DNA of 12,749 bases, taken from contig CAXUEY010000167.1 in assembly GCA_964250225.1 (NCBI GenBank), positions 1 through 12,749 on the forward strand. Reading direction: 5' to 3'. The translations under genes were made by a program, and so were the position numbers. The stretch is from Paraktedonobacter sp964250225. Its GTDB lineage: Bacteria; Chloroflexota; Ktedonobacteria; Ktedonobacterales; Ktedonobacteraceae. How positions within the stretch are numbered: position 1 is the stretch's first letter; every line of letters starts with the position of its first letter. Shown here piece after piece: positions 1 through 6,416 of the stretch. The notes under the pieces were generated by a model. That model saw only the letters and a list, made by a program, of their open reading frames with translations, was not told where the DNA came from and made no database searches.

Positions 1-1133
1 AGCACAAATTGCGTACCCCCCAACGCCCTGACCAACCCTTTCAACTCAAGCATCGTCAGGGTCGCGCTGACTGAGGGCGCAGGCAGATCTGAGGCGAGAA
101 TCAGTTCATCGATGTGGATGGGTTCGTGGCTGAGCAGGGACAGCAAGGCGCGCTCCTCGGCATTTTCCGGCAGCGCTTGCTGAACCTCCATCTGCTGGGG
201 CAGCATGAAGAGGTTGAGCGCGTCGAGAATGTCTTTGACCTCCAGCACGGGATGCGCGCCATCTCGGATAAGACGGTTGACGCCTACACTGCGTGTGGAG
301 AAGATGTTGCCAGGGACGGCGAAGACCTCGCGCCCCTGTTTATTTGCGAATTCGGCGGTGATGAGCGCGCCGGACTTTTCTCCCGCCTCGACGACGAGTA
401 CGCCTTGCGAGAGGCCGGAGATCACGCGGTTGCGGGCGGGGAAGTTGCCACTTTCCGGTCGCACCCCCAGCGGATATTCACTGACCAGCGCGCCCTGGCC
501 GGACTCTCCGATGCGCAGGGCCAGCTCGCGGTTGCGCGCGGGGTAGACGATATCCAGCCCGCAGGCCAGCACTGCGATGGTGCGGCCGCCAGTCCCCAGA
601 GCCGTACTATGCGCGAGGGCGTCGATGCCCAGGGCCAGTCCGCTGACTATCGTGACCTGGCCGCGTGCCAGTTCGCTGACCAGGCGTTCAGTCACCTGCT
701 GACCATAACTGCTGAAGTTGCGTGTACCCACCACGCCCAGGGCAAAACGGTCGGCCTCGGTCAGCGTACCGCGCAGATAGAGCACGGGCGGCGAGGCATC
801 GATCTCACGCAGAAGCGCGGGATAGGCGGGGTCATACCAGGTCAGGCAGCTCACCTGGTGTTTGGCCAGCAAGTCCAGTTGGCGCTCCGGCTCGATCTTG
901 CCGCGCTGCGCCAGAAACGCCTCAATGGTTTTCTGGTAGAGACCGGCGCGGGCCAGTTCCTGGCTATCAGCATGCCAGGCTGCGGCAAGGTTGTTTTGAA
1001 AATACGTGAGCAGGAGGCGAAAATTTACCGGCCCGATGCCTGCCACCCGGTTGAATGCCAGCCAGTAGCTGGTTTCAGCGGGAGTCAGGCCCGGCGCGGA
1101 TATATCAGGGGTACCTTTCTCAAACACTTCCAT
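1..1133 (-). CDS. dprA: DNA-processing protein DprA, 3' end beyond the left edge
   Basis: DprA binds incoming single-stranded DNA in the cytoplasm and loads RecA during natural transformation; it is also widespread in bacteria not known to be competent. I translated the minus strand from ATG at 1133 and obtained 377 codons with no stop before the window edge. An N-terminal SAM/HhH-like region covers about residues 20-105. The Rossmann-type DprA domain covers about 110-310, with GVVGTRNFSSYG (133-144), SGLALGID (164-171), CGLDIVYPARN (191-201) and SEYPLG (218-223). A further core stretch runs from FPARNRVISG (231-240) through the SGALITAE segment to AVPGN. Residues 322-377 match the C-terminal winged helix and end in GTQFV, so probably only a few residues are missing. 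The SD GAGAGGG (1146-1140) lies 6 nt before the ATG and supports this start. The gene follows the peptidase gene on the same strand, with no functional link apparent. Confidence 0.95.
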   Translation of the reverse strand, partial: MEVFEKGTPDISAPGLTPAETSYWLAFNRVAGIGPVNFRLLLTYFQNNLAAAWHADSQELARAGLYQKTIEAFLAQRGKIEPERQLDLLAKHQVSCLTWYDPAYPALLREIDASPPVLYLRGTLTEADRFALGVVGTRNFSSYGQQVTERLVSELARGQVTIVSGLALGIDALAHSTALGTGGRTIAVLACGLDIVYPARNRELALRIGESGQGALVSEYPLGVRPESGNFPARNRVISGLSQGVLVVEAGEKSGALITAEFANKQGREVFAVPGNIFSTRSVGVNRLIRDGAHPVLEVKDILDALNLFMLPQQMEVQQALPENAEERALLSLLSHEPIHIDELILASDLPAPSVSATLTMLELKGLVRALGGTQFV

Positions 1134-1141
1134 CAAAAACC

Positions 1142-1199
1142 CTCTCAGTCGTTTTGCGCGCAGGCCAGCTACGCTACCTGCGCAAAACGCGGGTGAGAG
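1142..1199 (-). promoter_or_regulatory. Long stem-loop overlapping the dprA ribosome binding site
   Basis: In dprA mRNA orientation, CTCTCA (1199-1194) can pair with TGAGAG (1147-1142). Inside that, CGTTTTGCGC (1189-1180) pairs with GCGCAAAACG (1159-1150), with three more base pairs beyond a 2-nt bulge. The outer right arm contains most of the dprA SD. The structure is followed by GG and then T5 immediately before the start codon. It could be a terminator or attenuator for read-through from the peptidase gene, or a hairpin that hides the dprA SD. The pairing is seen directly; either role is inferred. Confidence 0.6.
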
Positions 1200-1252
1200 C
1201 AAAACCCTGTCAGCCAGCCCTTACCCACGTGACCACACTTCACAAAAACCGC

Positions 1253-2788
1253 TTATTCTTGCGGCGCCCTCCAGTTTATGGGCGCCTGGGTGTACTCGCC
1301 TGGTCTGGGAGGATATGCGCCAGGGCCAGGTACAGGTGTATATTGCTCAGGGCGTGGCGGGTATGCAGCCCCCTGGTAATATCCGCCGGGAGGGATGTCC
1401 TGAGGATAAGCCGCCCATTTATCTGGCAATGGCGTTGCTGGCAACTGCTGCCAACTGGCAGGATACACTGCTTGAGCCTGTTGCGAGGCACGACGGCGTT
1501 TTCTCATCGTCAACCAGATCACTACCACGCACCCTTCCAGCAAAATAATGATGGCCAGACCCACGAAAATCCAGGTGACGGTGCTGGCCCCATTCTGGGT
1601 CGCGCCCGTTTGCGCGGAAGATGTGCCGTTTGTGACGGGCGTTGGTGTAAGCTCGTCCGGGGAGAGCACTCCAGGCTGGTGTAAGGCCACGCGCCACTGG
1701 TTTTCCAGGTGGAGATGATCCTCGCCGATAGATTTCTGGAGCGCGCTATCAAAATCGTTGCTCGCATCATTCAAGTTATGGATCAGCTTCGCCATCTTCG
1801 CAGTCCCAAAGGTCTTGTACATGTACGTGACCAGTTGCCAGCTCTGAGCGTAGGCCAGATACGCTTTATCTGAATCTGCTGGAAAGCCCAGCGAGATGTC
1901 ATCCAGTCGTAAAAGCGAATTCGTGGATAAAGCCGCGTTGAAACGCGCGAGCATTTCCGGTTCGTGGTAGATCTGGTTATATACCGCCAGGCCCTCGTCA
2001 AACCAGGTCGGTGGGATAATACCCTGCTCGATCAACTGGTGAAAAACGAGATGGGTCAATTCATGCGGCATATCGCGCACCAGGGTATACGACGAGGAGT
2101 CGATGACGACAATCGAGGCCTCGTGAAGATCTGGCAGGGCCTCGCCGCCAACCCACTCATAAGCGCCAGGCTCCAGGGAGCCGTGAAAATCGGTATCGTT
2201 GCTATAGACCCAGAGGTTGATCGGGTGCTTCAGGCCACTGCCCAGAATGCTACTAATATGATCGAGCGAGTTGGAGGACTGAGTCAGCAACATCTGCCCA
2301 AAACTTTGATCGTGACCATACCAGTTGACCTGTAACAGGCCATGATTGAGATGTTGCCATTGAAAACGCGTATCAGTCGTCGTCAACGATTGGGTGGTAT
2401 CGGTCAGAGTGTTGCCGGAGCTATCCCCGATGTGCCAGTAATAGCTGATCTGCACACCAGCCGGGAGAAAGTGGTTGCCGCTTGTATCCTCGTGCCAGTG
2501 GAGGGTAGCAGTGTGCTGCCCCTGAGGAACAGACACTATTTGCAGCTCCTGGTCCTGGCGCGGACCAATCGTCAGGTTGAGGCTGGCTTGTTGCAACGTG
2601 CTGCTTGCATCGCTAACCGTCTCATAAAAATCAATCGAAGCGGGAAAATGCACGACAGACGAGCGCGTCTTCACAGTGATAGCCTGACTGTGTGCCAACG
2701 CGTGAGTAACAGGTGTGTTGAACAGCATCCAGGGCAGAACAATACATCCTAGTATCAGCAACAGAAGACCAGCGCGTCGAGTGAGCAT
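1253..2788 (-). CDS. Membrane-anchored HExxH metallopeptidase, MA (gluzincin) type
   Basis: Probable zinc peptidase of the Peptidase_MA-like group, facing outwards; its substrate is unknown. From ATG at 2788 (511 aa) there is a signal peptide (RR, then a Leu-rich core, with possible cleavage after A-L-A at 30-32). A beta-rich region of about 170 residues follows. The catalytic core has HELTH at 242-246, then 18 residues, then Glu265 in WFDEGLAVY. This is the HExxH...E ligand arrangement of gluzincins. A membrane span at about 404-427 is followed by KRRRR and a cytoplasmic Pro/Tyr/Gln-rich tail in which AYPPRP occurs twice (475-480, 491-496). I chose 2788 over the in-frame GTG at 2845 because GAGGGA lies 7 nt upstream of it and the signal peptide then begins at residue 1. 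The gene is divergent from the PBP array. Family assignment is good; any role in wall turnover is inference. Confidence 0.86.
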   Translation of the reverse strand: MLTRRAGLLLLILGCIVLPWMLFNTPVTHALAHSQAITVKTRSSVVHFPASIDFYETVSDASSTLQQASLNLTIGPRQDQELQIVSVPQGQHTATLHWHEDTSGNHFLPAGVQISYYWHIGDSSGNTLTDTTQSLTTTDTRFQWQHLNHGLLQVNWYGHDQSFGQMLLTQSSNSLDHISSILGSGLKHPINLWVYSNDTDFHGSLEPGAYEWVGGEALPDLHEASIVVIDSSSYTLVRDMPHELTHLVFHQLIEQGIIPPTWFDEGLAVYNQIYHEPEMLARFNAALSTNSLLRLDDISLGFPADSDKAYLAYAQSWQLVTYMYKTFGTAKMAKLIHNLNDASNDFDSALQKSIGEDHLHLENQWRVALHQPGVLSPDELTPTPVTNGTSSAQTGATQNGASTVTWIFVGLAIIILLEGCVVVIWLTMRKRRRASQQAQAVYPASWQQLPATPLPDKWAAYPQDIPPGGYYQGAAYPPRPEQYTPVPGPGAYPPRPGEYTQAPINWRAPQE

Positions 2789-2868
2789 CGTACTTTCCCT
2801 CAATTCAAGCCAAATTTCCCCTTTGGCCCGCCTGAAATGATACACGTGAGAGCGATCTATTGATATTC

Positions 2869-2877
2869 ATTGTAGCA
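2869..2877 (-). promoter_or_regulatory. Extended -10 promoter for the metallopeptidase gene
   Basis: On the minus strand the sequence reads TGCTACAAT, which fits an extended -10 element (TGn plus TACAAT, five of six matches to TATAAT). No good -35 hexamer lies 16-18 nt upstream, as is common for extended -10 promoters. The implied 5' leader before the ATG at 2788 is about 75 nt. The missing -35 overlaps the TTTGCAT inverted repeat, which would suit activator or repressor control. Confidence 0.5.
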
Positions 2878-2890
2878 TGGATAGCAGTGG

Positions 2891-2913
2891 TTTGCATATC
2901 CCACAGATGCAAA
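2891..2913. promoter_or_regulatory. Perfect inverted repeat TTTGCAT-N9-ATGCAAA, candidate operator
   Basis: TTTGCAT (2891-2897) and its exact reverse complement ATGCAAA (2907-2913) are separated by 9 nt. The pair falls on the -35 region of the leftward peptidase promoter. Other TTTGCAT copies lie at 3045-3051 and 9575-9581, and a degenerate copy with the same 9-nt spacing lies at 6319-6341. Binding-site function is inferred from position and recurrence; no regulator is encoded in the window. Confidence 0.42.
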
Positions 2914-3045
2914 AGAAGGATCGATCACTCTGTCGAAACGGCATGGCAGGAGCACGGATGACTTTATTCGGGCCAGGGATGCGGGCCGACAAGGGTCTGT
3001 ATTTTCGGCCTGAACGATATGACCTATGTCCTACTCGCTGTCAAT

Positions 3046-3074
3046 TTGCATGCTTTTATGCGTTGATGTATAAA
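3046..3074 (+). promoter_or_regulatory. Candidate sigma-70-type promoter for PBP copy 1
   Basis: TTGCAT (3046-3051) and TATAAA (3069-3074) are separated by 17 nt. The -10 is strong (five of six) and the -35 weak (three of six). The -35 coincides with a TTTGCAT box (3045-3051). The predicted leader before the PBP start at 3238 would be about 155 nt and would include the palindrome at 3167-3176 and the minigene. Confidence 0.45.
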
Positions 3075-3217
3075 GACACATGGAAATAAAGTGTATTAAG
3101 ATGGGGTGGATGCGGTGGTTGCAACATACATCTCGTTTAGTCGCTCACGCAGAGACGTGCGTTTCCCTCATATGAGCAGGGAGTAGCCAGGCGATCATTG
3201 CAGACCAGGAGGGTTCT

Positions 3218-3241
3218 ATGCAATTTGAGGAAAGAATATGA
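3218..3241 (+). CDS. Seven-codon minigene (MQFEERI) overlapping the PBP copy 1 start
   Basis: ATG at 3218 is preceded by AGGAGGG (3207-3213) with a 4-nt gap, the best-looking SD in the window. The frame encodes M-Q-F-E-E-R-I and ends in TGA at 3239-3241. That stop overlaps the PBP copy 1 start codon (3238-3240) in an ATGA arrangement, typical of translational coupling. The second SD, GAGGAA (3227-3232), which serves the PBP, lies inside the minigene. It could be a coupling leader or chance. Nothing comparable with a good SD precedes PBP copies 2 or 3. Confidence 0.4.
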   Translation: MQFEERI

Positions 3242-6108
3242 GTGATAACTTTTTACCATCAGAGCCACATAACAATTATTATGACAATGCTCAACCACAG
3301 CCACGCTCTCGCATAGATTCACTGAGAGATTTCACAAACCAGCCGCCGGGGCCACGGGAGCAGTTCCCTCCCCAGGCGCAACCACAGCCAGGACCGCAGG
3401 AGCAGTTCTCAAACCGGCACTTGCCACGCTGGCAGGCTCCGGCTTTCATGGAGCGCCCGGCGCAGATGATCCAGCGCTGGTCCAATAAGATGGGCGCGTT
3501 GCGGCCGCAAGGTGCGCCCAGGCAAGCGCTACAGAGCTGGACCAGCAAAATGGCCGCGTTGCGCCAGCAGGCTCCGGCGGCGGACCCCAATCCGCTGGTG
3601 CGCTATCATGCTCCTCAGCCATCTGCATCCGCTGGCACATTCCCGGCTCAGCCAATTCCAGCATATCGGCAGCCCTGGCGCATTTCGCGCACCCAGCGGA
3701 TCACACGCCTGATTCGCAAACGTCGCGAGCGCCTTGCTCCCAACGGCAGGCGTCTTGGCATGATTATCACCAGCGTGTTGCTTGGTCTGGTACTCACTCT
3801 GCTTATCTCAGGCACCATCTCTGTCTATGCCGATTATCAAAGCCAGTTGCCGCGTGTGCAAGACCTGGCCAATCAGCGAGTGTTTCAATCCAGCCGTATG
3901 TATGACCGTAACGGCAAACTGCTCTATACTTTTTATGATGGCAAATACGGACGCAGCACGCCCGTTGTGTATAACCAGATTCCCGGCTTTATGCAGGATG
4001 CGCAAATTGCGGCGGAAGATAAGACCTTCTGGACCAATAACGGCGTGGATTTTCAGGCCACGCTGCGTTCGGCCTTCGAGGATGCAACTTCCCACCAGAT
4101 AAAAACCGGCGCGAGCACCTTGACGCAGCAGATCATCAAAAATCTGACCCAAAACGGGGCAGTCACCCCTCAGCGTAAAATCAACGAGGCATTGCTGGCG
4201 ATGGGCCTGACCCAGCAATATCCCAAGTGGAAAATCCTGGAGATGTATTTCAATATCGCTGCCTATGGTGGGCAAGAACAGGGCGCTGAGGCCGCCGCGC
4301 AGGACTTCTTTGGCCTCAAACCTCAATGTGACGCGAATTTTAAATGTACCCCGGCTATCGCTTTCCTGGACCGCGATCTGACAAAGTGCAAGACCGCGGA
4401 TGAGACGACCTGCGCGGTTGACCCCATCCTGGGCCTGGCGCGCGCCTCGTTGATGGCTGGTATTCCCCAGAATCCACTTGCCTACGATCCGATCAGCAAT
4501 TCCGCTAACTTGCAACCGCTGTTTCAGCGTCAGGATTATGTCCTGCAACAGATGTTGGGCGCTGGTATGAGCATCAATCTGGGATTGGGTTCACAGGTGC
4601 AGAATACTGAGCCGATCACTCCGCAGATCATTCAGCAGGCTGAGACGCTCACCAAAAGTATCAAATTTAGCGGTTTCCAGGGTGGTAATAGCGCGCCCCA
4701 CTTTGTGCGGTGGGTCAGATTGACCCTGGCCACCTCGCTGGGGCATGGTGACTACGCCAGCGGGCTGGCCATCCTTGAACGGAGCGGCCTCAATATTCGC
4801 ACGACCCTCGACTCCAACCTGGAAACCTATGTGGAGAGCGCGATCTATCGCCATGTCGATCAGCCAGAAATTCAGCCTTTTATGGGTAATTACCCTCAAA
4901 CGCTGAGCAAAAGCGATAACCTGCACGATTCCGCTGCTGTGGTCATGGATGCCAAAACCGGCGAGGTACTGGCGATGAATGGCAGTGTGGACTGGAACGA
5001 CGGCAGTGCAGCGGGTAGTGGACAGGTGAATATGGCACTCGCGCCGCGCGGGCCTGGCTCTTCCTTCAAACCCATTGTGCTTGCCGCAGCCTACGAAAAG
5101 GGCTGGTATCCCGGTATCGTGGTGCCCGACTTCAAGACCTATTTCCCCAAAGGTCTTTCGACGAATATGCCAGCCCAGACCAGCACCTATATACCTCAGG
5201 ATTACGGTAAGACCGGTACCTATCACAATCAGCCGACGAATATCGCGCAGGCCATTGCTAACTCATATAATATTCCTGCCCTGAAAATGCAGAATTTCGC
5301 GGGCCTGGATAGCGTCTATAATATGGCGGCGCGCATGGGTATCACTTCAATTGATCCCAAAACTGGCCTGGTGCCCTCGATGGCCCTGGGTGTTGACGAA
5401 GTCTCGCTGTTGCAAATGGTCGGAGCCTACCAGACCTTTGCCAATCAGGGCACGCACATTCCGCCACACAATATCCTGGATATCTGGGATAACTACGGGC
5501 ATAATCTCTATCATTACGATCCCACCCATCCCGATGGAGCAAGCGTGCTCAGCCCGCAAATCGCGTATCTCGTGACCTCGACGCTCGATAACGAAACGTT
5601 GCGTGCTGCGGAGTTCGGGAGCGACCACGTGCTCTCGATGTGGGATTGGAATCTGCCCGACGGCACCCATCCCGATGTCGCGTCTAAAACCGGTACCACC
5701 GATAGTTACAAAGATAACTGGACAATTGGCTACACACCCGATGTGGTGGTCGGCGTGTGGTCCGGCAATGCCGACGACTCCCCAATGGTCAATTCTATCG
5801 GTGTCACTGGCGCGGCCCCCATCTGGCACAGTATCATCGAGTATATTAGCGGCAAGTGCAATACGGCGAGCGACCAGATCGCCTGCCCGCCGCTCGACTT
5901 CACTTATCCCGACCGCCATTTCGTCATGCCCGATGGCATCATCCAGCACCAGGTCAACACCGTGAATGGGCTGGCGGGCGGCGGCTACACCAGTTATATG
6001 CTGGTCAACGAGGCTCCCCAGCAGAGTGGACACCTCAGGCCGACCTGCGACCCAACGGTTGATAATTGTAACCAATCTGGAAAGGGTGGCCACAAAAAAC
6101 ACCATTGA
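3238..6108 (+). CDS. Class A penicillin-binding protein (GT51 + transpeptidase), copy 1
   Basis: Bifunctional peptidoglycan synthase: it polymerises lipid II into glycan strands and cross-links stem peptides at the outer face of the membrane. The protein has 956 residues: a Pro/Gln-rich cytoplasmic tail (1-148), a basic stretch (150-172), a membrane span (about 174-196), the GT51 domain (about 210-420) and the transpeptidase domain (about 560-860). GT51 motifs are E260-D261 with Asn267 where His is usual, GASTLTQQ (291-298), RKINE (313-317) and ILEMYFN (333-339). An insert with Cys364, 370, 384 and 392 follows. Transpeptidase motifs are complete: S608-S-F-K611, S676-Y-N678 and K817-T-G. Residues 70-110 carry a duplicated 20-residue unit. 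Cys874/Cys883 and Cys937/Cys944 form extra pairs near the C-terminus. GAGGAA lies 5 nt before the ATG. This is the most divergent of the three copies and the closest to the peptidase gene. Confidence 0.95.
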   Translation: MSDNFLPSEPHNNYYDNAQPQPRSRIDSLRDFTNQPPGPREQFPPQAQPQPGPQEQFSNRHLPRWQAPAFMERPAQMIQRWSNKMGALRPQGAPRQALQSWTSKMAALRQQAPAADPNPLVRYHAPQPSASAGTFPAQPIPAYRQPWRISRTQRITRLIRKRRERLAPNGRRLGMIITSVLLGLVLTLLISGTISVYADYQSQLPRVQDLANQRVFQSSRMYDRNGKLLYTFYDGKYGRSTPVVYNQIPGFMQDAQIAAEDKTFWTNNGVDFQATLRSAFEDATSHQIKTGASTLTQQIIKNLTQNGAVTPQRKINEALLAMGLTQQYPKWKILEMYFNIAAYGGQEQGAEAAAQDFFGLKPQCDANFKCTPAIAFLDRDLTKCKTADETTCAVDPILGLARASLMAGIPQNPLAYDPISNSANLQPLFQRQDYVLQQMLGAGMSINLGLGSQVQNTEPITPQIIQQAETLTKSIKFSGFQGGNSAPHFVRWVRLTLATSLGHGDYASGLAILERSGLNIRTTLDSNLETYVESAIYRHVDQPEIQPFMGNYPQTLSKSDNLHDSAAVVMDAKTGEVLAMNGSVDWNDGSAAGSGQVNMALAPRGPGSSFKPIVLAAAYEKGWYPGIVVPDFKTYFPKGLSTNMPAQTSTYIPQDYGKTGTYHNQPTNIAQAIANSYNIPALKMQNFAGLDSVYNMAARMGITSIDPKTGLVPSMALGVDEVSLLQMVGAYQTFANQGTHIPPHNILDIWDNYGHNLYHYDPTHPDGASVLSPQIAYLVTSTLDNETLRAAEFGSDHVLSMWDWNLPDGTHPDVASKTGTTDSYKDNWTIGYTPDVVVGVWSGNADDSPMVNSIGVTGAAPIWHSIIEYISGKCNTASDQIACPPLDFTYPDRHFVMPDGIIQHQVNTVNGLAGGGYTSYMLVNEAPQQSGHLRPTCDPTVDNCNQSGKGGHKKHH
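3472..3563 (+). repeat. 60-bp-period tandem duplication inside PBP copy 1
   Basis: Bases 3472-3503 and 3532-3563 match at 26 of 32 positions at an offset of exactly 60 nt. The encoded units QRWSNKMGALR and QSWTSKMAALR are 20 residues apart in the cytoplasmic tail. PBP copies 2 and 3 carry one such unit each (QRLSAKMAAIR and RSWSEKMAAMR), so copy 1 appears to have duplicated it. Confidence 0.75.
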
Positions 6109-6123
6109 TATGTTCGATAAACC

Positions 6124-6159
6124 CGCGTGACATCTCTGCATATCCAGGGATGCCACGCG
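6124..6159 (+). terminator. Stem-loop after PBP copy 1, possible terminator without U-tract
   Basis: CGCGTG (6124-6129) pairs with CACGCG (6154-6159). After one A/C mismatch, CATC (6131-6134) pairs with GATG (6149-6152), leaving a 14-nt loop. It starts 16 nt after the stop codon of copy 1. No T-run follows, so intrinsic termination is doubtful; it may protect the mRNA 3' end or do nothing. Confidence 0.35.
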
Positions 6160-6318
6160 ACTTGTCAGACCTCGCATCGCCTGAAGACGTGCACAGAGTG
6201 GGAATATCAGGCTAGCGGCGTTAGTCCTCGCCGTCTCCATTCGTCTCACACGCTAAGAGAGGATTTGCTGCGAGAAAGTCAGTCATCCCAGATCGGTAGT
6301 CTCTATTTCGTGAGGCGC

Positions 6319-6341
6319 TTTGCACCCTTTATTTATGCGTA
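6319..6341 (+). promoter_or_regulatory. Degenerate TTTGCAC-N9-ATGCGTA element upstream of PBP copy 2
   Basis: The element matches the perfect TTTGCAT-N9-ATGCAAA repeat near the peptidase gene in six of seven left-half and five of seven right-half positions, with the same 9-nt spacing. It lies about 76 nt before the PBP copy 2 start. The similarity is seen by eye; shared regulation is inferred. Confidence 0.3.
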
Positions 6342-6416
6342 TAGGCAGTACAAACATGAGGAACAGCAATCCTGGGTGATCGGGAGCGCCTGCCACAAGG
6401 AAGCGAAAGAAACCTG

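Larger units (their letters stand above)
2789..3237. other. Divergent intergenic region between the peptidase and PBP copy 1
   Basis: This 449-bp stretch holds no convincing protein gene apart from a 7-codon minigene next to PBP copy 1. It contains a leftward extended -10 promoter, a rightward candidate promoter, a TTTGCAT inverted repeat, and a further TTTGCAT copy at 3045-3051. It also has a GGCCGA/TCGGCC hairpin (2984-2989 with 3005-3010) and the 10-bp palindrome CTCATATGAG (3167-3176) about 60 nt upstream of the PBP start. An ATG-initiated frame at 2877-3089 lacks an SD and is not accepted. Confidence 0.7.
6109..6416. other. Intergenic region between PBP copies 1 and 2
   Basis: This 308-bp stretch holds no convincing gene. 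It begins with a stem-loop (6124-6159), followed by GCCTGA/TCAGGC (6179-6184 with 6207-6212) and CGGCG/CGCCG (6216-6220 with 6229-6233). A degenerate TTTGCA...ATGC element lies at 6319-6341. I found no convincing -35/-10 pair for copy 2, although TATAGG (6341-6346) and TACAAA (6349-6354) lie nearby. A GTG-initiated frame of 96 codons (6127-6417) ends by overlapping the PBP copy 2 ATG but lacks an SD and family resemblance. Confidence 0.6.

Noticed and set aside
114..1196. Plus-strand open frame of 360 codons
   Set aside because: It lies antisense to dprA, whose minus-strand translation shows clear family motifs throughout.
2789..2845. N-terminal extension of the metallopeptidase from GTG at 2845
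   Set aside because: The extension would put 19 residues, several of them charged, before the signal peptide, whereas ATG at 2788 has a well-spaced SD.
2877..3089. Plus-strand 70-codon frame in the divergent intergenic region
   Set aside because: It has no SD, starts inside the leftward promoter, overlaps the rightward promoter, and shows no recognisable protein features.
3164..3182. TCCCT/AGGGA hairpin over the CTCATATGAG palindrome as a riboswitch or terminator
   Set aside because: It is too short and lacks a U-tract; it is kept only as a palindrome within the intergenic description.
3808..4548. Long minus-strand frames inside the PBP genes (for example 246 codons here, others at 5347-6249 and 7152-8033)
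   Set aside because: They are antisense to conserved GT51 and transpeptidase coding sequence and recur at matching places in the paralogues, as expected for shadow frames.
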